Below are positions 49,601-62,600 of a stretch of DNA of 64,000 bases, piece after piece (the first letter of the stretch is position 1; every line of letters starts with the position of its first letter). Source of the stretch: Tyto alba (taxonomy: Eukaryota > Chordata > Aves > Strigiformes > Tytonidae); assembly GCF_018691265.1 (NCBI RefSeq), contig NW_024881295.1, forward strand, positions 12,506,314 to 12,570,313. The letters run 5' to 3'. The position numbers were made by a program, and so were the translations under genes. The notes below the pieces were generated by a model. It was not told where the DNA came from. It made no database searches and saw only the letters and a list, made by a program, of their open reading frames with translations.

Positions 49601-50782
49601 CTTTAGGTGGTAGTGCACTGTTGTGTGTGTCCCTGCGTCAGCTGTGCACACCGCTGGGGTCATTCAGTTCCTTTGTACTGGTGTATCAGGAAGAAGCCAC
49701 TTATAGAGATGTCAGATGAATAGCCCTCTCTATGAAGCAAGTGCTGCCTGCAAAGTTTCAGGTCATCTTCTGAAAATGCCTGTGGCACTGTGCCCCCTCA
49801 CTGGTTTTGGAGGGACAGTTCTGAGGCCGGGAGCTTCCCTTCTGAGCCTGCTAAGGCTGACGCAGTGGACTGTGCGGTCAGGCCATCTGGCCACTAGAAT
49901 GACATAACCTACCCTCTACATGCAGTCAGACAGGAAGCATGAATCTTTCTCTTACTCTGGGGAGAAAAGAGGGGAGAATAAGGAACTGGGATGAAAGGCC
50001 AGCTGGTTGATTAATTTAAATGAACACTGACATATACAGGCCGTCCCCAGCTCCATCTCTTCTCAGGTTTATTTACATATGCTATCTTCATCACAAGTAG
50101 TATAATGAAAGTGACACAATGCTGATAATAACAAAAGACCAGAAAATAAACAATTGAACATTTACATATCTATTTGAAATGCCATGTTATAAAGGTGGAG
50201 CCACTAAATGACTTTTGTAGTGATCTTTGGTGCTGCTTGTAGGGTTAATTAGTAGCAGGAACAATGATGAATTACTAAAACCTCATCACACATTTTATGT
50301 ATCTTTCTAGGCTGATGAAAACTGAGTTACACAAATAGTCTTCATATCAGTGATTCTTCAAGAACAGCCATTTTGACAATACTTGGAAGTGCTTGTACTA
50401 CCTTCCATTTCATAGCAATTCTGGATTGCAAAATTATTTCTGTGCGTTTTTTTTTCCTTTGAATAATATAGTAAGTAAAAGTTTAACACAAACTCTCCTG
50501 AGTTATGGCACTGCTAGACTTCAGTTAGGTTGAACTACGTATTCTGTCCTGAAATAAAGGTCGTCACAAAGAGGCAGCATTGGGTAGGACAGAGAGCGAG
50601 AGTCCAAAAATAATTGTACTGACAGTAATTTTCTGTTTTCCATTGTTATGATTGCGACTGTATTTGCTTAATCATAAGCTTTTCCTCTTCTCAAACCAAA
50701 ATTCTCTTCATCTTAATGAGGTCACAAGCATGTGTTTATAAGTTCAGTCTATTGTCTTGGAAATGTTTATGTGGACTGTTGT

Positions 50783-50818
<36 letters not shown>

Positions 50819-53800
50819 GTACAGGGGTAACAGAGCCCAAATAGCTCTATTTACTAAAAATACACAGAAAGTGCAGTATCTCTTGCTGTGTCAGACTTAA
50901 ATCCAGAACACAAACCATTACTACAAGGTTAACAATAAATTTTAAGAGCTACTGTCCCATTCTTAAAAAATTAGCATGCTTAAGTAACAACTTTACTTGT
51001 GGCTATATACTAGCATCTAGTATACACTCATACACTAATTAGTGCTTTTCTCCACTGCCTTATCTCAGGAGACCTAAAAGCAGAAAACCAAGGAGATCAG
51101 GTAAATACCCAGGTCCCAGCTGCTATAAGGGTGAATATGCTGCTCCCTGCTCTCTCCACCTGATGCTAGTAGCTGTCACATGAAAAGCACCAGAATAAAA
51201 GTCAGCAAAAACTTTTATCAGCCCTCAACCTATTCTTTTCATCCGCATTTCTACACAGCTTCTGATCATGTTTTTTCGTTGTTTTACTAGCTTTCAGGAT
51301 TGTGATATGCATGACATTTGTTTTATCTTAAGGCATGAACAGCTGGAATCAAGAGGGCCAGCCTTTCACATTTTCATTTTTTAAGAAAGACTCATTACTC
51401 CTGATCATAACACAAGGCAACAGAATGACTTGGAAACAGGAAAGAAAAAAAATATCATAATTTTTCAGGCCAATTTCACAATTTGAACAGGAAGCAAGAA
51501 GGGAAGTCAGTCTTCAGATTGCGATTTTTTTCATCTATGGGCAAGAAACACATTTTTATTACTGTTCAGAAGAAACACAGTTGCTCTTGCTATGAGTAAA
51601 CCTTTGCAGAGAAAGATGATGTTTTCAAGTAGATGAAAATTCTTCCTCCAAAACACTGGAAATTTGAGAAGTGAAGATATACATATGTGCCATGTATTTG
51701 CATTACAAAAGTAAGTTTAGATATGAATGTTGGAATTCTTTATGATACTTTAAGATAATTCCTGTTTACGAAAGTCAGACTTACATGGGAAATTTTGTAC
51801 ATTTAATTGGATTAATCATCACATATCTGTAAGTGAAAATTAAAGAAGCATTAGAAACCACGGTTGCTATCAAAAAGAATTTGCAGTTTTTCTTTGACTG
51901 CAATATATTTTAATTATTCATCCAGATGCATTTTTTCAATTGTTTCTGGGTTAGAGAAACAAAAAATTCACTTCTGAGGGTTATAGCTTATGTTCTCAGA
52001 AAACACGTGGCATATATACTGCTGCTATTTCACATACCAAGAGGATGCATTCAGAGCTAGATGATAATGGAAGAACCATGTAGGAAAAAAAGATCTTAAC
52101 ATGAGGTGAAAAGAGAATGATGCATGAAATTCTCTTGGGCCAATCTCTTTGTTGCTGTAAGAAAGGGAAAGTATGTCTACTGATTACAGCATAATTGCCA
52201 AAAGTTATACTGGGGAAAAAAAATAGCCTAACCAAAACAACCCACTAATAAATAAATACAGTTAGCACACTGGCCTCTGAGAACAGCTGCTGAAACAGAG
52301 AGCACTGTGCCCTTTCTCATGTCCTAGCAGACAAAAATATATACCTCTGTTTTACACTACAGCTACCCATATCTAAATGTGAAAATAGCAGGGGAAAGGT
52401 GAACAAATAGATGAAATAGTATGTGTCTAGAGAGGTTTGGGACATTTATGTAGAGAGATTTATTTACAATATTTTTTTTTGTTTTGTAGTAGGTGTGGCA
52501 ATGCCCTCATGGTCCACCTTCAAGAGAGTCCAAAAACCACCAACATTTACAAACAGGCAGCAAAGGAGAGCAGTATTGATTACAGACTACTAAGTGTAAT
52601 CAAATATAAATTTACTCCATTTCTTTCAAAAATATTTGAACAAGAAATCCTCAGTCATGGAGAGAGACATTCTCTCAGTCTCCTCACTGCAGGTTAATTC
52701 AAAGGAGACCAGGGGAAATGACATCTCATCCACTTTTTACTTCCAGACTGAGCCCCATGTCTTAAACTTTGCACAGGGACTTCACTACCTGAGATTTTGA
52801 GCTCTGGTAACTGATTTCAAGGAGGGCCCAGCAGTCACAGAAGACCACCCAACTTCCCCACCATGCTGCACATCCTACCAAAAGTGCACAGAGGTCAACC
52901 CCATGCCACCACCTCTCCACCAGTCTCTATGGTACCTGTTTTTCAGTCCTTTTATTTTCGTCTCTTAGAAAAACCTTAACTTCTACGTTAAAAAGTTATT
53001 CATGTGCCCCATATTCATGTGTCCCTTCAGGCAAATCTTTTTCTGGCTTGTTCAGAAAAAGCACTCTGGAAAATTTGTGACACAACCAGCAGAGACCATG
53101 CCCTTTCATTTATCCTAGCTAGACTCCAAAGAAGTTCTGATGATTTAAACAGCAAAGCCTCAAGGTCATAACCCCTTTCCTTGTCCGAAAATAAGTTTTC
53201 AGAAGCCAGCCTTGTGCCTGACTTTTTTGATAAAACAAAAAGAGGCTCAAAAACCTCCTGCAAATGGCTCTGTTTACTCAAAATGGGAAATCTACCTTGA
53301 GGCAAACACTCTTCAGTTACTAAAACCAGATTAAACTGGAGAGCAAGGGAGCCACAGGAAGGAGGTCTGATTTCTGGCTGTGAGTCTACAATGAAAACTT
53401 AGACTTCTCAAAAAAGATAGGCCCCTGCACCTATTTCTTTAGTACCAAGAACTTTGTGAACCTCTGTCACAGCTAAACAAACTCTTGAATAAACTATCCA
53501 AAGTAGCCCAGGGAAAAAAAGTGGTCCTTCTTATCTTTTGTTATGTAATGAGAGATATTAAACTAATATTTAACAAATAGGAACATCACAACCTGAGACC
53601 TTTTGGAGAACAACAGTGGAAAGCTAAGCAATCATTCCTAATGTTACTTATTTTCTTGAAGCAGCTACTTTAACGGCTGCTTTAATTACCTCTGGCCCAC
53701 AGCAGCTTCTTCCTTGTGCTGAGGGATGTATAAACATAGCTCCTTGCCTGACTTGAAAGACTCCAGGCAACCTGAAGCTTAAAGAGATCTTCTGGGGTGT

Positions 53801-54259
53801 GTTGAACATTCCTCCTGCTAGATCTATGGCCATTTACACGTTATACTTCCCCCTAGTGCAGAGGGGTCATTCATTCATTCTTGAAACACAGGTCATGAAC
53901 ATGGCTAGAAGTAGATTAGGTTCAAGAGGAGGATCTGGAGTTAATTTTGACAGATGTATTTATCAGTGTTCAAAGCCGTACAGCTGAAAGATTATTTTCA
54001 AATATGTAGAGCTAAAGCGTATAAATTTACATTTTTCTCCTTAAGGATAGAACTCATTTAACAAAGCTCAGCAAATTTATAGAAAATTAATTATACTCCT
54101 GTTCCAGATAGCACTGGATATCTTGGACAAGAAAAGTTTAACAGAGTTGAACATAAAATGTACCAGACAGGTGGTTTTTATTAAGATTGCTGATGTCATG
54201 TGTTACTTGGAAGCTGCACAAAGCATGCAAGGAACATTGTGAAATGAAGTTAACGAGAG
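43670..54259. other. Unique AT-rich sequence, no gene recognised
   Basis: About 10.6 kb. Contents are A-rich patches with AACC/AACCA words at 45,377-45,400 and 46,632-46,675, and a T15/A20 palindrome at 50784-50818. Slightly GC-richer patches lie at about 49,560-49,900 and 52,700-52,930. The open frames are short and carry no motifs. No CR1 or LTR copy was recognised here. Confidence 0.55.
50784..50818. repeat. T15-A20 perfect palindromic tract
   Basis: Fifteen T residues are followed directly by twenty A residues, giving a perfect 30-bp palindrome with no spacer. It can form a hairpin or cruciform and would be a site prone to replication slippage or sequencing error. Confidence 0.95.
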
Positions 54260-54920
54260 GGTCACACACTCCGTAGCTTCTGTAAGATGAGCTTGAAGCA
54301 TTGCACAGAGGTTTCTTGCTTTCCTCCTGAGTCTCTCCTCCACATTCCCCATCTGTTCAAATCAACCCTGTTACAAAACCTCCTTCCGCCTTCCCAGAGG
54401 TGCTGTGTCTTCATCTTTGACTCTTCTACTGTCCAGTTAATATGCAAAATTCCTCCCTATTTGTTTGCACTGTCCCATTCCACAGCAGTGAGACTTCCTC
54501 CTCCATGCAGCATAACGCCTCCTCATCTCTGACATGGCTGGATCCTCCAGGTGTACCTTACAGAAATCCCTGATGTTGCTGATCAACCCTGCCTCCAGTC
54601 CCCACCCCATCTCTGATTATCTTCCTACTGGCCTTGAACATGCCCTAGTATTTTTTTCTATTCTTGGCAGCTGAATCTCCAATCTTTTCTGGTCCAAAAG
54701 GGCCAGAGAAATTTGCTTTTGTGCAACCCATTTATCTCCAATAACCGCAAGTCTCTTTCCTTGGCTCTATATGCTCCTGTTCATTCTTTCTGTCCCTGCT
54801 GGTATTTGAGCTATTGTCTCTCTCTACTAGAATATTCTAACTCTTCAATCTACTCGTCCACACTTTCTGTCATCTCCCATTTTCCCCTCCACCTCCCACG
54901 ACCAACACTTTCATAGGAGG
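54260..54920. other. Pyrimidine-rich block of unknown origin
   Basis: For some 650 bp the plus strand is strongly biased to C and T (repeated CCTCC, TCTCC, CTTCC words), with few A/T homopolymers, unlike both flanks. Overlapping open frames on both strands (54262-54447 minus, 54287-54532 plus, 54713-54916 plus) show no motifs. A decayed retroposed sequence or a non-coding RNA exon on the minus, purine-rich strand would fit. I cannot identify it. Confidence 0.3.
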
Positions 54921-57900
54921 CAGTCCATCATAATAATAATATGTTAGATTGTGAGAAGGAAATGGCATTTCTACTCTGCTGTATAAGGAAACATTAACCA
55001 GGCCTTTGACTTAAAAAGACCAAAACTGTGGCTGTACTTGAGAGAAAGCAGAAGCTACAATTCTCCCATTTTTGCTTATTGCTTTTTTTGTGAAATCAGC
55101 AAGGTTTTAGCTATCAAAACCTATAATTTTCTCTAAAGTTTTGAAAGTGTCAGATGTGATGTTCAGAAGTAACTGTTTTAAAGACATGCAGAGAAATGCC
55201 ATTAGGTTGAGTCTGTGGCCTCTTGAGCTAAACCAAAAACCAGAAGAGAGGTCCTCCTGAAATAATTCCACTCTAGCTGCAAAGTAAAATAGGCCCCTAC
55301 TCAGTTCCAAAACACAGACAGTGAGTTTTCTGAAAGTGCACTTAATAAGACCTGAAGAAGAATAAGAAAAATTTGGCCTCTCTCCCATGATCAAAGCTTA
55401 CAATTAAGCCCCACTGAATTTTGCATGCAACTAGTTTCCTGGATTCAACTGCAGGTTTTCATATTTACTAGGCTTTATATTTACAGTTCTGTGTAAGTCA
55501 GAGCCAGACCCAATAATCTAAAAAGCCTGGGGGTGAGAGTTACATTGAGAGTTCTTTATCATCCCATTTCATAGGTGGAGACCAACTTCAAACTTGAAAT
55601 CAGACACATAACTCAGAAGTTCTTGAGTTTCAAGTCTCAGACCATATCTGTTTGCTTATTTTAATTAACAGCAAAAAGTTCATCACCATTATTTCTTTTT
55701 CTATATAACAGAAAGGAAATTATGGCATGATTTAGAATTTTGCTTGGCAAACAAAAATAATAAAAAAATAAACTGGAGCTGTGCACTTCAAAGACGCTTT
55801 GCTCCACACAGATTTTACCAGTCTGTTCTTGATAAAGCATGGACTGTTAAAAGTGGCACAGAGCTGCTCTTTGAGAAGCAAAGGTCACTCATGGGATCCC
55901 TCATTCTGTATTACTGAATTCACTGACACCTATATATATACTTTGTATTGGTTATATTGACTATGCTCCATAACAAAGAAGAGACTGCTGTATAGCTAAA
56001 TGTTAAGCATAGTTCCAACTTTAAAGCTATACTCCAAGAAGCACTTTAAAGTACAATTTCATTTGTACACTTTCATTTACAATTATTTATTTCTCTTCTT
56101 CGGGTTCAAGAAAAGACATGTAAACATTTATCCTGTGCTCTGGACACATCTGATATTCCTGTAAACTGACAGCAGCAAATATCCCCCTCAAATATTGCTG
56201 ATGATATCTTAATTGAAAAAAAATCCATGAGACCAGAAGAAGTTTCTCAAAATCCACAGATGCTCATAGGCCCTCTCAAATTAAAGTAATTCCAACTTTA
56301 GGATTTCTGTCTAAAACTGGCATGCAGAGGTTTAGTCAATTATCAAACTATACAGGAGCTTTAAGAGTAAGACCAGCATCTCAGAATCAGCAGAAAAATC
56401 TCAGTTAGTAATTTAATGACATAATGATCAGGAAAGACTTCAGGTAATAACTATCTGCTTCCAAATATATTTAAGATATAGTCCCAAGCAGAAAAGCCTA
56501 CAACAGTCAGATTTGCAGATGAGAGGCACGAGGCAGTGGGGAACTGCCAGACAAAAATGAAGGCCACATACCAACTGCAGCCCAATTCAAATAAAAGAAA
56601 TCTGTCCTGGCCACTACTTGATCATTGTCACCCAAGGGTAGCTGCAGACCTGGTTGTATTCTCAAGCTATAAACACATGCAAGGAAACATTCCTGATCAG
56701 AGGGATAAAAATTCAATTTTATTCTAATTTTCAGCCTATCAAGAGTAGACAGATGTTCCTCAAGAGACTGATCTGTAACCACCTGAGAGAGAAAGCAAAC
56801 AATGAATTCACCCATAGATGAACCACTTACTCTTCTTACTGGCCTTGGAACCATCCCAATGTATAAATACAAAGGAAGACAAAATGAACCCTCCATAAAG
56901 GGCCTGATTAAAGCACAAATAAGGAATAAGACTTAAAAAACCCCACAAAACTCTTGAACGCTATTATCTAGAATTCCCCTTACAAGGTACAAAGAACAAA
57001 AACACTTCCCATTGACTGACTATGCATTCATCCCAGTTCTGAGAGAGAACTTAATGTCTTAAGGTCAGAAATAAGACAAATAACAGCTCTAATTATACCA
57101 TCAGGATTATAAAAGCACATATTAAAAGATCAAACTCTCCATCTGTATGGCACCTGGACTACTATCCAGATTACCTGGGCCAAGAAGTACAAGTAACTCA
57201 ACTGAAACAGGCTCATAAGCTTGAAGAGTAAGGAAATACTGGCATAAAATGGCACCTGACTTGACTGTCAACATCCTGCAACCATTTAATAAGCAACAGC
57301 TGTACCTGTATTCCCTGGAGAAAAGCTGAATTTCCTAAAAGGAGAAGGAAGAAATGGCTTTTGATCAGTATACCAAGTCTCTCCTTTTCTACTGTTATCA
57401 GAGGGTTATCAGAGCTCTGACCTGTGGAGTCAGAGCTTGGATAAAGCCCAAAGGCTCATAATTTAACCAAAGCCACCTTTGTCTGTCTCGTACAAAGTAC
57501 TGCTTATTGTTCAAAATTAACTTAAAAAAAATCAGTATGCTTTCTACTATCTTCCTGAAAATGATAAGGCATTAAAAAATTGGAAGGGAAGGGGTGAAAG
57601 GGAATGAAAAAAACACTTCTCCCCAGAAAACACGATCGCACATGCAGTTATTTCACTTTTCTCTCTTGTAATTGATTTAATTCCCTTCCATGTGACCTGC
57701 ATTTTTTCATCTTTCCCAATTAACTGCTGGTTACATCTGCATGAAAAAGTAGCTGCTCCTTAGACACGTGAAAGTCAATGCAATGACATGAGACATGGCA
57801 ATGACTAAAACTATTTTATAACTCCGATTATCATTTATTGTGTTCTGAAATTATTTGCCTTACAATATATCTCTTTGAAGATGTTTAGCCTTCAGGCAGC

Positions 57901-58235
57901 ACAGCTTACTTAACTGTCTGTATATTTTATCTTCTGTATGCATGTTTTATCTTTTATATATTTATATTCTGATAAACACTACATACATATTATAAATTAC
58001 TCGGATGTTGCATCTTGCAACTGGTCTTCAGCCACATGTTCTGCTGAAACCTGTAAGACAGTCACTGGCAAATGATTTACTATCTGCAGCAGATATGTAC
58101 TTGGGCTTCACAAATATAACTAAGGTGTTCTTTATGGCACAGGCATATTAATTTCTGTTTACTTCGTGGCTGAAAGTCTCATTTAATATTAACCCTTGTT
58201 TGGGTCCTACTGGTTGGGTCTAGAGAGAAAGTATG
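54921..58235. other. Unique AT-rich sequence, no gene recognised
   Basis: About 3.3 kb with no repeat family recognised. A 129-codon minus-strand frame at 56507-56896 is the longest here; its translation has no recognisable domain and no convincing splice-site pair was found around it. An A6C4 motif lies at 56935-56944. Confidence 0.5.
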
Positions 58236-58304
58236 CTTTGCTGTTGTTTTGTTGTTTTTTGTTGGTTTTTTTTTTGTTGGTTTTTTTTTTTTTTTTTTTT
58301 TTTT
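58236..58304. repeat. GTT/T-rich low-complexity tract ending in T24
   Basis: Irregular TTGTT and GTTGG-T(n) units lead into an uninterrupted run of 24 T residues (58281-58304), followed by CCTCAG. The T-run plus CCTCAG resembles a polypyrimidine tract with an AG acceptor, but no exon is recognisable downstream. Confidence 0.9.
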
Positions 58305-58743
58305 CCTCAGAGGTAGCTGTTCTCACTGAAATTAAGCTTATGCAGCCAAGGCTTGTAGTTAATATTTAAAACCAATATAAATGCACCGTTATCATACCAA
58401 AAAAAATAAAAGTAGTACAACACCTAACCACCTTCCCATTACACTGAAATTTGCCAGCAGGTTGTCAGCCTGATCTTGGGTTTGTCATGCATGAAGTTCA
58501 TGTCTGCTAAAATTCATAAAAACCTCCTTCTGCTACAGGTATGGTACCAACTAGCTATGCTACTTGAGACATGTTACTGGACCTCTCATTTACTCAAAAT
58601 TTTGCCATAACTCTGGAAATAATAGAGTGTGGCAGCAGACAACAGCACAGAAGTCCAGTTTATTAAGACTTTAGCAGGGTCTCTACTGCTCTTAGAAACT
58701 GAGCCCTATATTTCCAATAATAACACTCTTGAGGTGTGCTCTC

Positions 58744-58757
58744 AAAAAAAAAAAAAA
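58744..58757. repeat. A14 homopolymer with A/C-rich tail
   Basis: Fourteen A residues followed by CAAACCAAACTC; together they create a spurious lysine/asparagine-rich open frame. Confidence 0.9.
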
Positions 58758-59633
58758 CAAACCAAACTCAAAAAATCAAGCACAAACTAAATGCAAAATA
58801 CCCCACAAACTAAAAGAGCACAGCAAGATCCTTTCTCAAACTGAGCTGAAGCATAAAAAAGTCACTTTTAATATTCCTCTTTGCTTCTGGAAGCACCAGT
58901 TAGTGTCCTTTGCCTTAGGAATTCTGCTTTTATGTTTTCCAAGGCAGGGTGGAAAAACATCATTATTTTCTAGGTCACATATTATGTGATTTCTTACCCA
59001 GTAAAGTCCTGCTCAACAATTAGCTAGTTCTCCTTTTGACATCAGGATGCTGGTCTCCTGAATGTGTACCAGCAAACTCAGATGAAATCAGCAGCCATTC
59101 CTTTTCTTAATGGTTTTACTATGTAAATATCTATGTTTGGTTTGGATTGCTTAATCTGCACAAGGCTCATAAAAGTGGTAGTACATATGAGAAATACTGC
59201 ATATGCTATTTCATGGCATGGTTGCCACCTCACTTTCAATTTATTTGAACTGCTTAGCAACAACAATAATATTCTGTCCTGTAGACGGTAGCTCCGATAG
59301 GCAATGCATACTCAACTGACCTGGATGGTGGTTGTACCAGATTCATTGCAGTACCCTACTTCTGTCTTCTCCATCAAACAGATACTTCAAGAAGCCTTTT
59401 ATAAAAAGTCACACCACTTAGAGCTTGTTGTTGTATTTCAAAAAGCCTGACCTTTAGTGTGCTTAGTATAGTCTTGCAGTGGCATCTTCGGGTGCATCTT
59501 ATCACTGTTTCCTTTATGTCTGAAACTGAGTCCTTTCCCATTTTCTGTCCTATTGCCTTGGTTTTCATGCCTCTACTCACTTCCCATTATGTCTAATAAT
59601 TCCACAAGGTAGATTCAAATCGAATAATCAAGC

Positions 59634-59639
59634 TTTATT
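59634..59639 (-). terminator. Possible minus-strand polyadenylation signal
   Basis: On the minus strand the context TGCAATAAAGCTTGA is reminiscent of LTR R-region or 3'-end polyadenylation signals. No LTR termini, primer-binding site or gene body was recognised around it, so this may be chance. Confidence 0.15.
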
Positions 59640-62600
59640 GCAGAAAACAAATAAAAGAATAGAGAAACTCGTACCAGTGAACAACCCTCCTCTCCACTTT
59701 CTTTGGGTTTAGGTAATAGTGCCTTTCAATTCAGTTTAGAGTGAACACCTCCAGTTACAGACAACTAATTTGAATCCAGTCCTTACCCAAAAATCTCATT
59801 CCAAGAGTTATACTTTTAGTCTTTTCCTAGTCCTTTGGGGACAGAGTCCAATTCAAAGTTCTGTTTAGGACTGAAATCTGGGAAACAGGACTCTATATTT
59901 GTCCTCAGCAAAGTGTGCTGTTTCATTCCTGAGAGGGCTTGGATATTTGGACACATCTTTAAAATAAGATATTCACCCTGTTACAGACATCATCAAACAA
60001 ACCACTCTCAGTGTTTCCTCTTTGGGTACCAGGCTCTTGGTAAATTCACAGCTGCTCAAGTGTTATGACTTTGATAGTAGAAGGATTATCCTGCTGGAGT
60101 AGTTTGCAGAAAAAAAATAGTTAGGAAAAAACTGCCACAAAATAACCCTGCTACAAAACCAGTCAAACTGCCAGAGAGTTCTTTCACTCTCCTGTAGATT
60201 TGGCACATGTGTATGTACATGTGACAGCTATTCTTGACCAAGTTTTGGAAATATAACCAAAGCAAACATTCCAACAGCCTAGACATGGTATCTACTCAGT
60301 ATTGACCTCAGTGTCACTGAGAGCACCACCATGACATGCAGACCCAAGAGTTGACACTTTGGGAGAAAGGATCAGTATAGTCCCATTAAATTAAACTTCC
60401 ATGTTATATCCTTCTAAATAGAAAAAAAAATATATATAATAAAAAATTTCCTTCTTTTTGGAGCACTCTGGATAGGCAAGGCTTCCATTCCAATATCTTC
60501 AAGTCTTTAAAAACAGAAAACTAAACTGTATTCTCAAATCCCCAAACAAATAGACCTTTCAGCACAAGAGAAAGCTGTATATTTCTAAATGGTTCACCTT
60601 ACATAACATCTCTAAGCATTCAGTTCACCACACAGCAGTCCACTGTAGTTAATATCGTCTAATACCTTGTATACCTTGCTCCAATTTCTGCACTGCTGCT
60701 AAAGCTGTAAAGGTGTTATAATATTTGCTTGATTTTTTTTTTTTTCTTGTAATGAATTATTTTAAGATTCTGGATACTGATGTAGTCCATTCACTTCTAC
60801 CATGATCTTCACTGGATTTCATTTTGAGTATATCTTCTTGTGTACAATTATACATCTTTGAATACATAGACAGAGCCATGAGCCATTTGTAATATGTCCT
60901 GATTTAGCAGCTCAGTTCTGAACTTGAATTACTTTGTTGGGATTTTGGACCCCAACTGATCTTTCATATTCCATGTTTTTCCGAGACTTGTGGATTTGGG
61001 GTTTGACTGGTTGTTTTAATAACAACTGACATAGAAACAGTTCATCTGAAGCTCTAACAAAAGTACAGTGGTTCCCAAGAGTGTCCTGTGAAGCAGCTCA
61101 GTCTACATGTGAGCTGTTCAGGCCCTCAACTGAGCTGAGGCCAGTGGTGTGAGCAGACATTTGACTTGCCCGAGGCAGTAATTATTCACATTACCAGACT
61201 CTAGATCTGAACTCTGTGTGGTGTTTCAGGCATATTCTATCAAGTCTGTTACAATTTAATTTTAATAGATGCCATGTAACTTTATGGTATCAGTAGTCCA
61301 AAGCATGTAACAGAACTAAGTGGCTAAGGATTAAAGTTTAACAGGCAGGAACTGAACTGCCGTGCCCTGTGTTTAATCACTTTGGTAACAAGTCCTGTGT
61401 GAAAAAACCCACAGGCAGATTTGTTGTTAGTCCATGAAATTTGAAATAAGAAAATAAAACCAGAGAGAACTTAGAATAAAAATACTATTCACTAAAGGAG
61501 CAAACTTGGAATTCTGACTTTTTTCCCTTCCAAACAGGATGCGTTTTTCTGTGAAACATTATTATCTGAAAATAATAGTAATTTGGCAAGCTAGTAATTC
61601 AACACACTGTAATCAAATATCTCTCAGTGGAAATCTTACTAGAAATAGTTCATCACATTGTTTCTCACCAGATCTGATACCTTCAAATATTTTTTCTGGC
61701 TTCCTTCCCTCTCTAGGTGATCGCTTAATTTTCTTGAGCATGAACGTGTTATTCTTTTTCATTATTTTCTCAGTTAGCTAGTCAGATAAATATCCATATT
61801 CTGCACTGTACACTATACTATGCTGCAGTGCCACAAAGCTGAGCTGGAAGCCTTCCATTTGCAGAGAAAATACTCACCTGCTAAACAAGTAAGAACATCC
61901 ATCTGTTCCACACCATGCTTCTGCTGTTATTTACCAACATCTTGAGATGGTAACAAAATACTTGGATCTCATACTTGCTTTGTACAAATACCATGAAAAA
62001 TACATTGTCAGATATATCATCCTAAACAAAAAAAATCTGAAACCTCAATATCTCGAGTGATACCATAGCTGAAATTTGTCTAAGACTTTCAAGTCCTGGC
62101 ACATACCTAGCTGTAACACTGTAATTGTTGTCACCATTAGAGAACACCTTTGTTAAAGATGAAATATTTTACTGGCAGTAGTTTTTACCTAGTCATTTTT
62201 ATCTCTAAACTGTAACACACAGAGGAAACATTTGTTTTTAAGAATTCTTGGTGAGGTGAGAATATAAACACCTTGGTTTTAAAGTCCTCCTTGACTCAAA
62301 TGAGAAAAAGAAATAGAAGTAAAATGTAGCAAATGCTACTGTGAAACAAACTTCCTACATCTATCTGCGAAACACTGCTCTTCCTTGGAAAGAAACTATG
62401 AAGGGATTAATTTTTAAAGGAATTATAAAACCAGAAGGCTAACTGAAAGATAGCCATAATCAGTACTCCTCTAGAGATTTCTGCTGCCTCCAAGCTTATG
62501 TCCCACAGTAAATGTACAAAACCACAGTGTATTTCTAAACCCCAAGCAAATTTCTCTGTACTAACTTTTCTGCAGTATTTTAAAAAGTTACTGTAAATCC

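Noticed and set aside
56507..56896. A 129-codon minus-strand frame considered as an exon or pseudogene
   Set aside because: No family resemblance, no clear acceptor and donor pair, and length within what chance allows in 64 kb.
61073..61140. CAGTGGTTCCCAA as the terminus of a hAT-type DNA transposon
   Set aside because: Only the first dozen bases resemble such a terminus; no matching inverted end or 8-bp target duplication was found.
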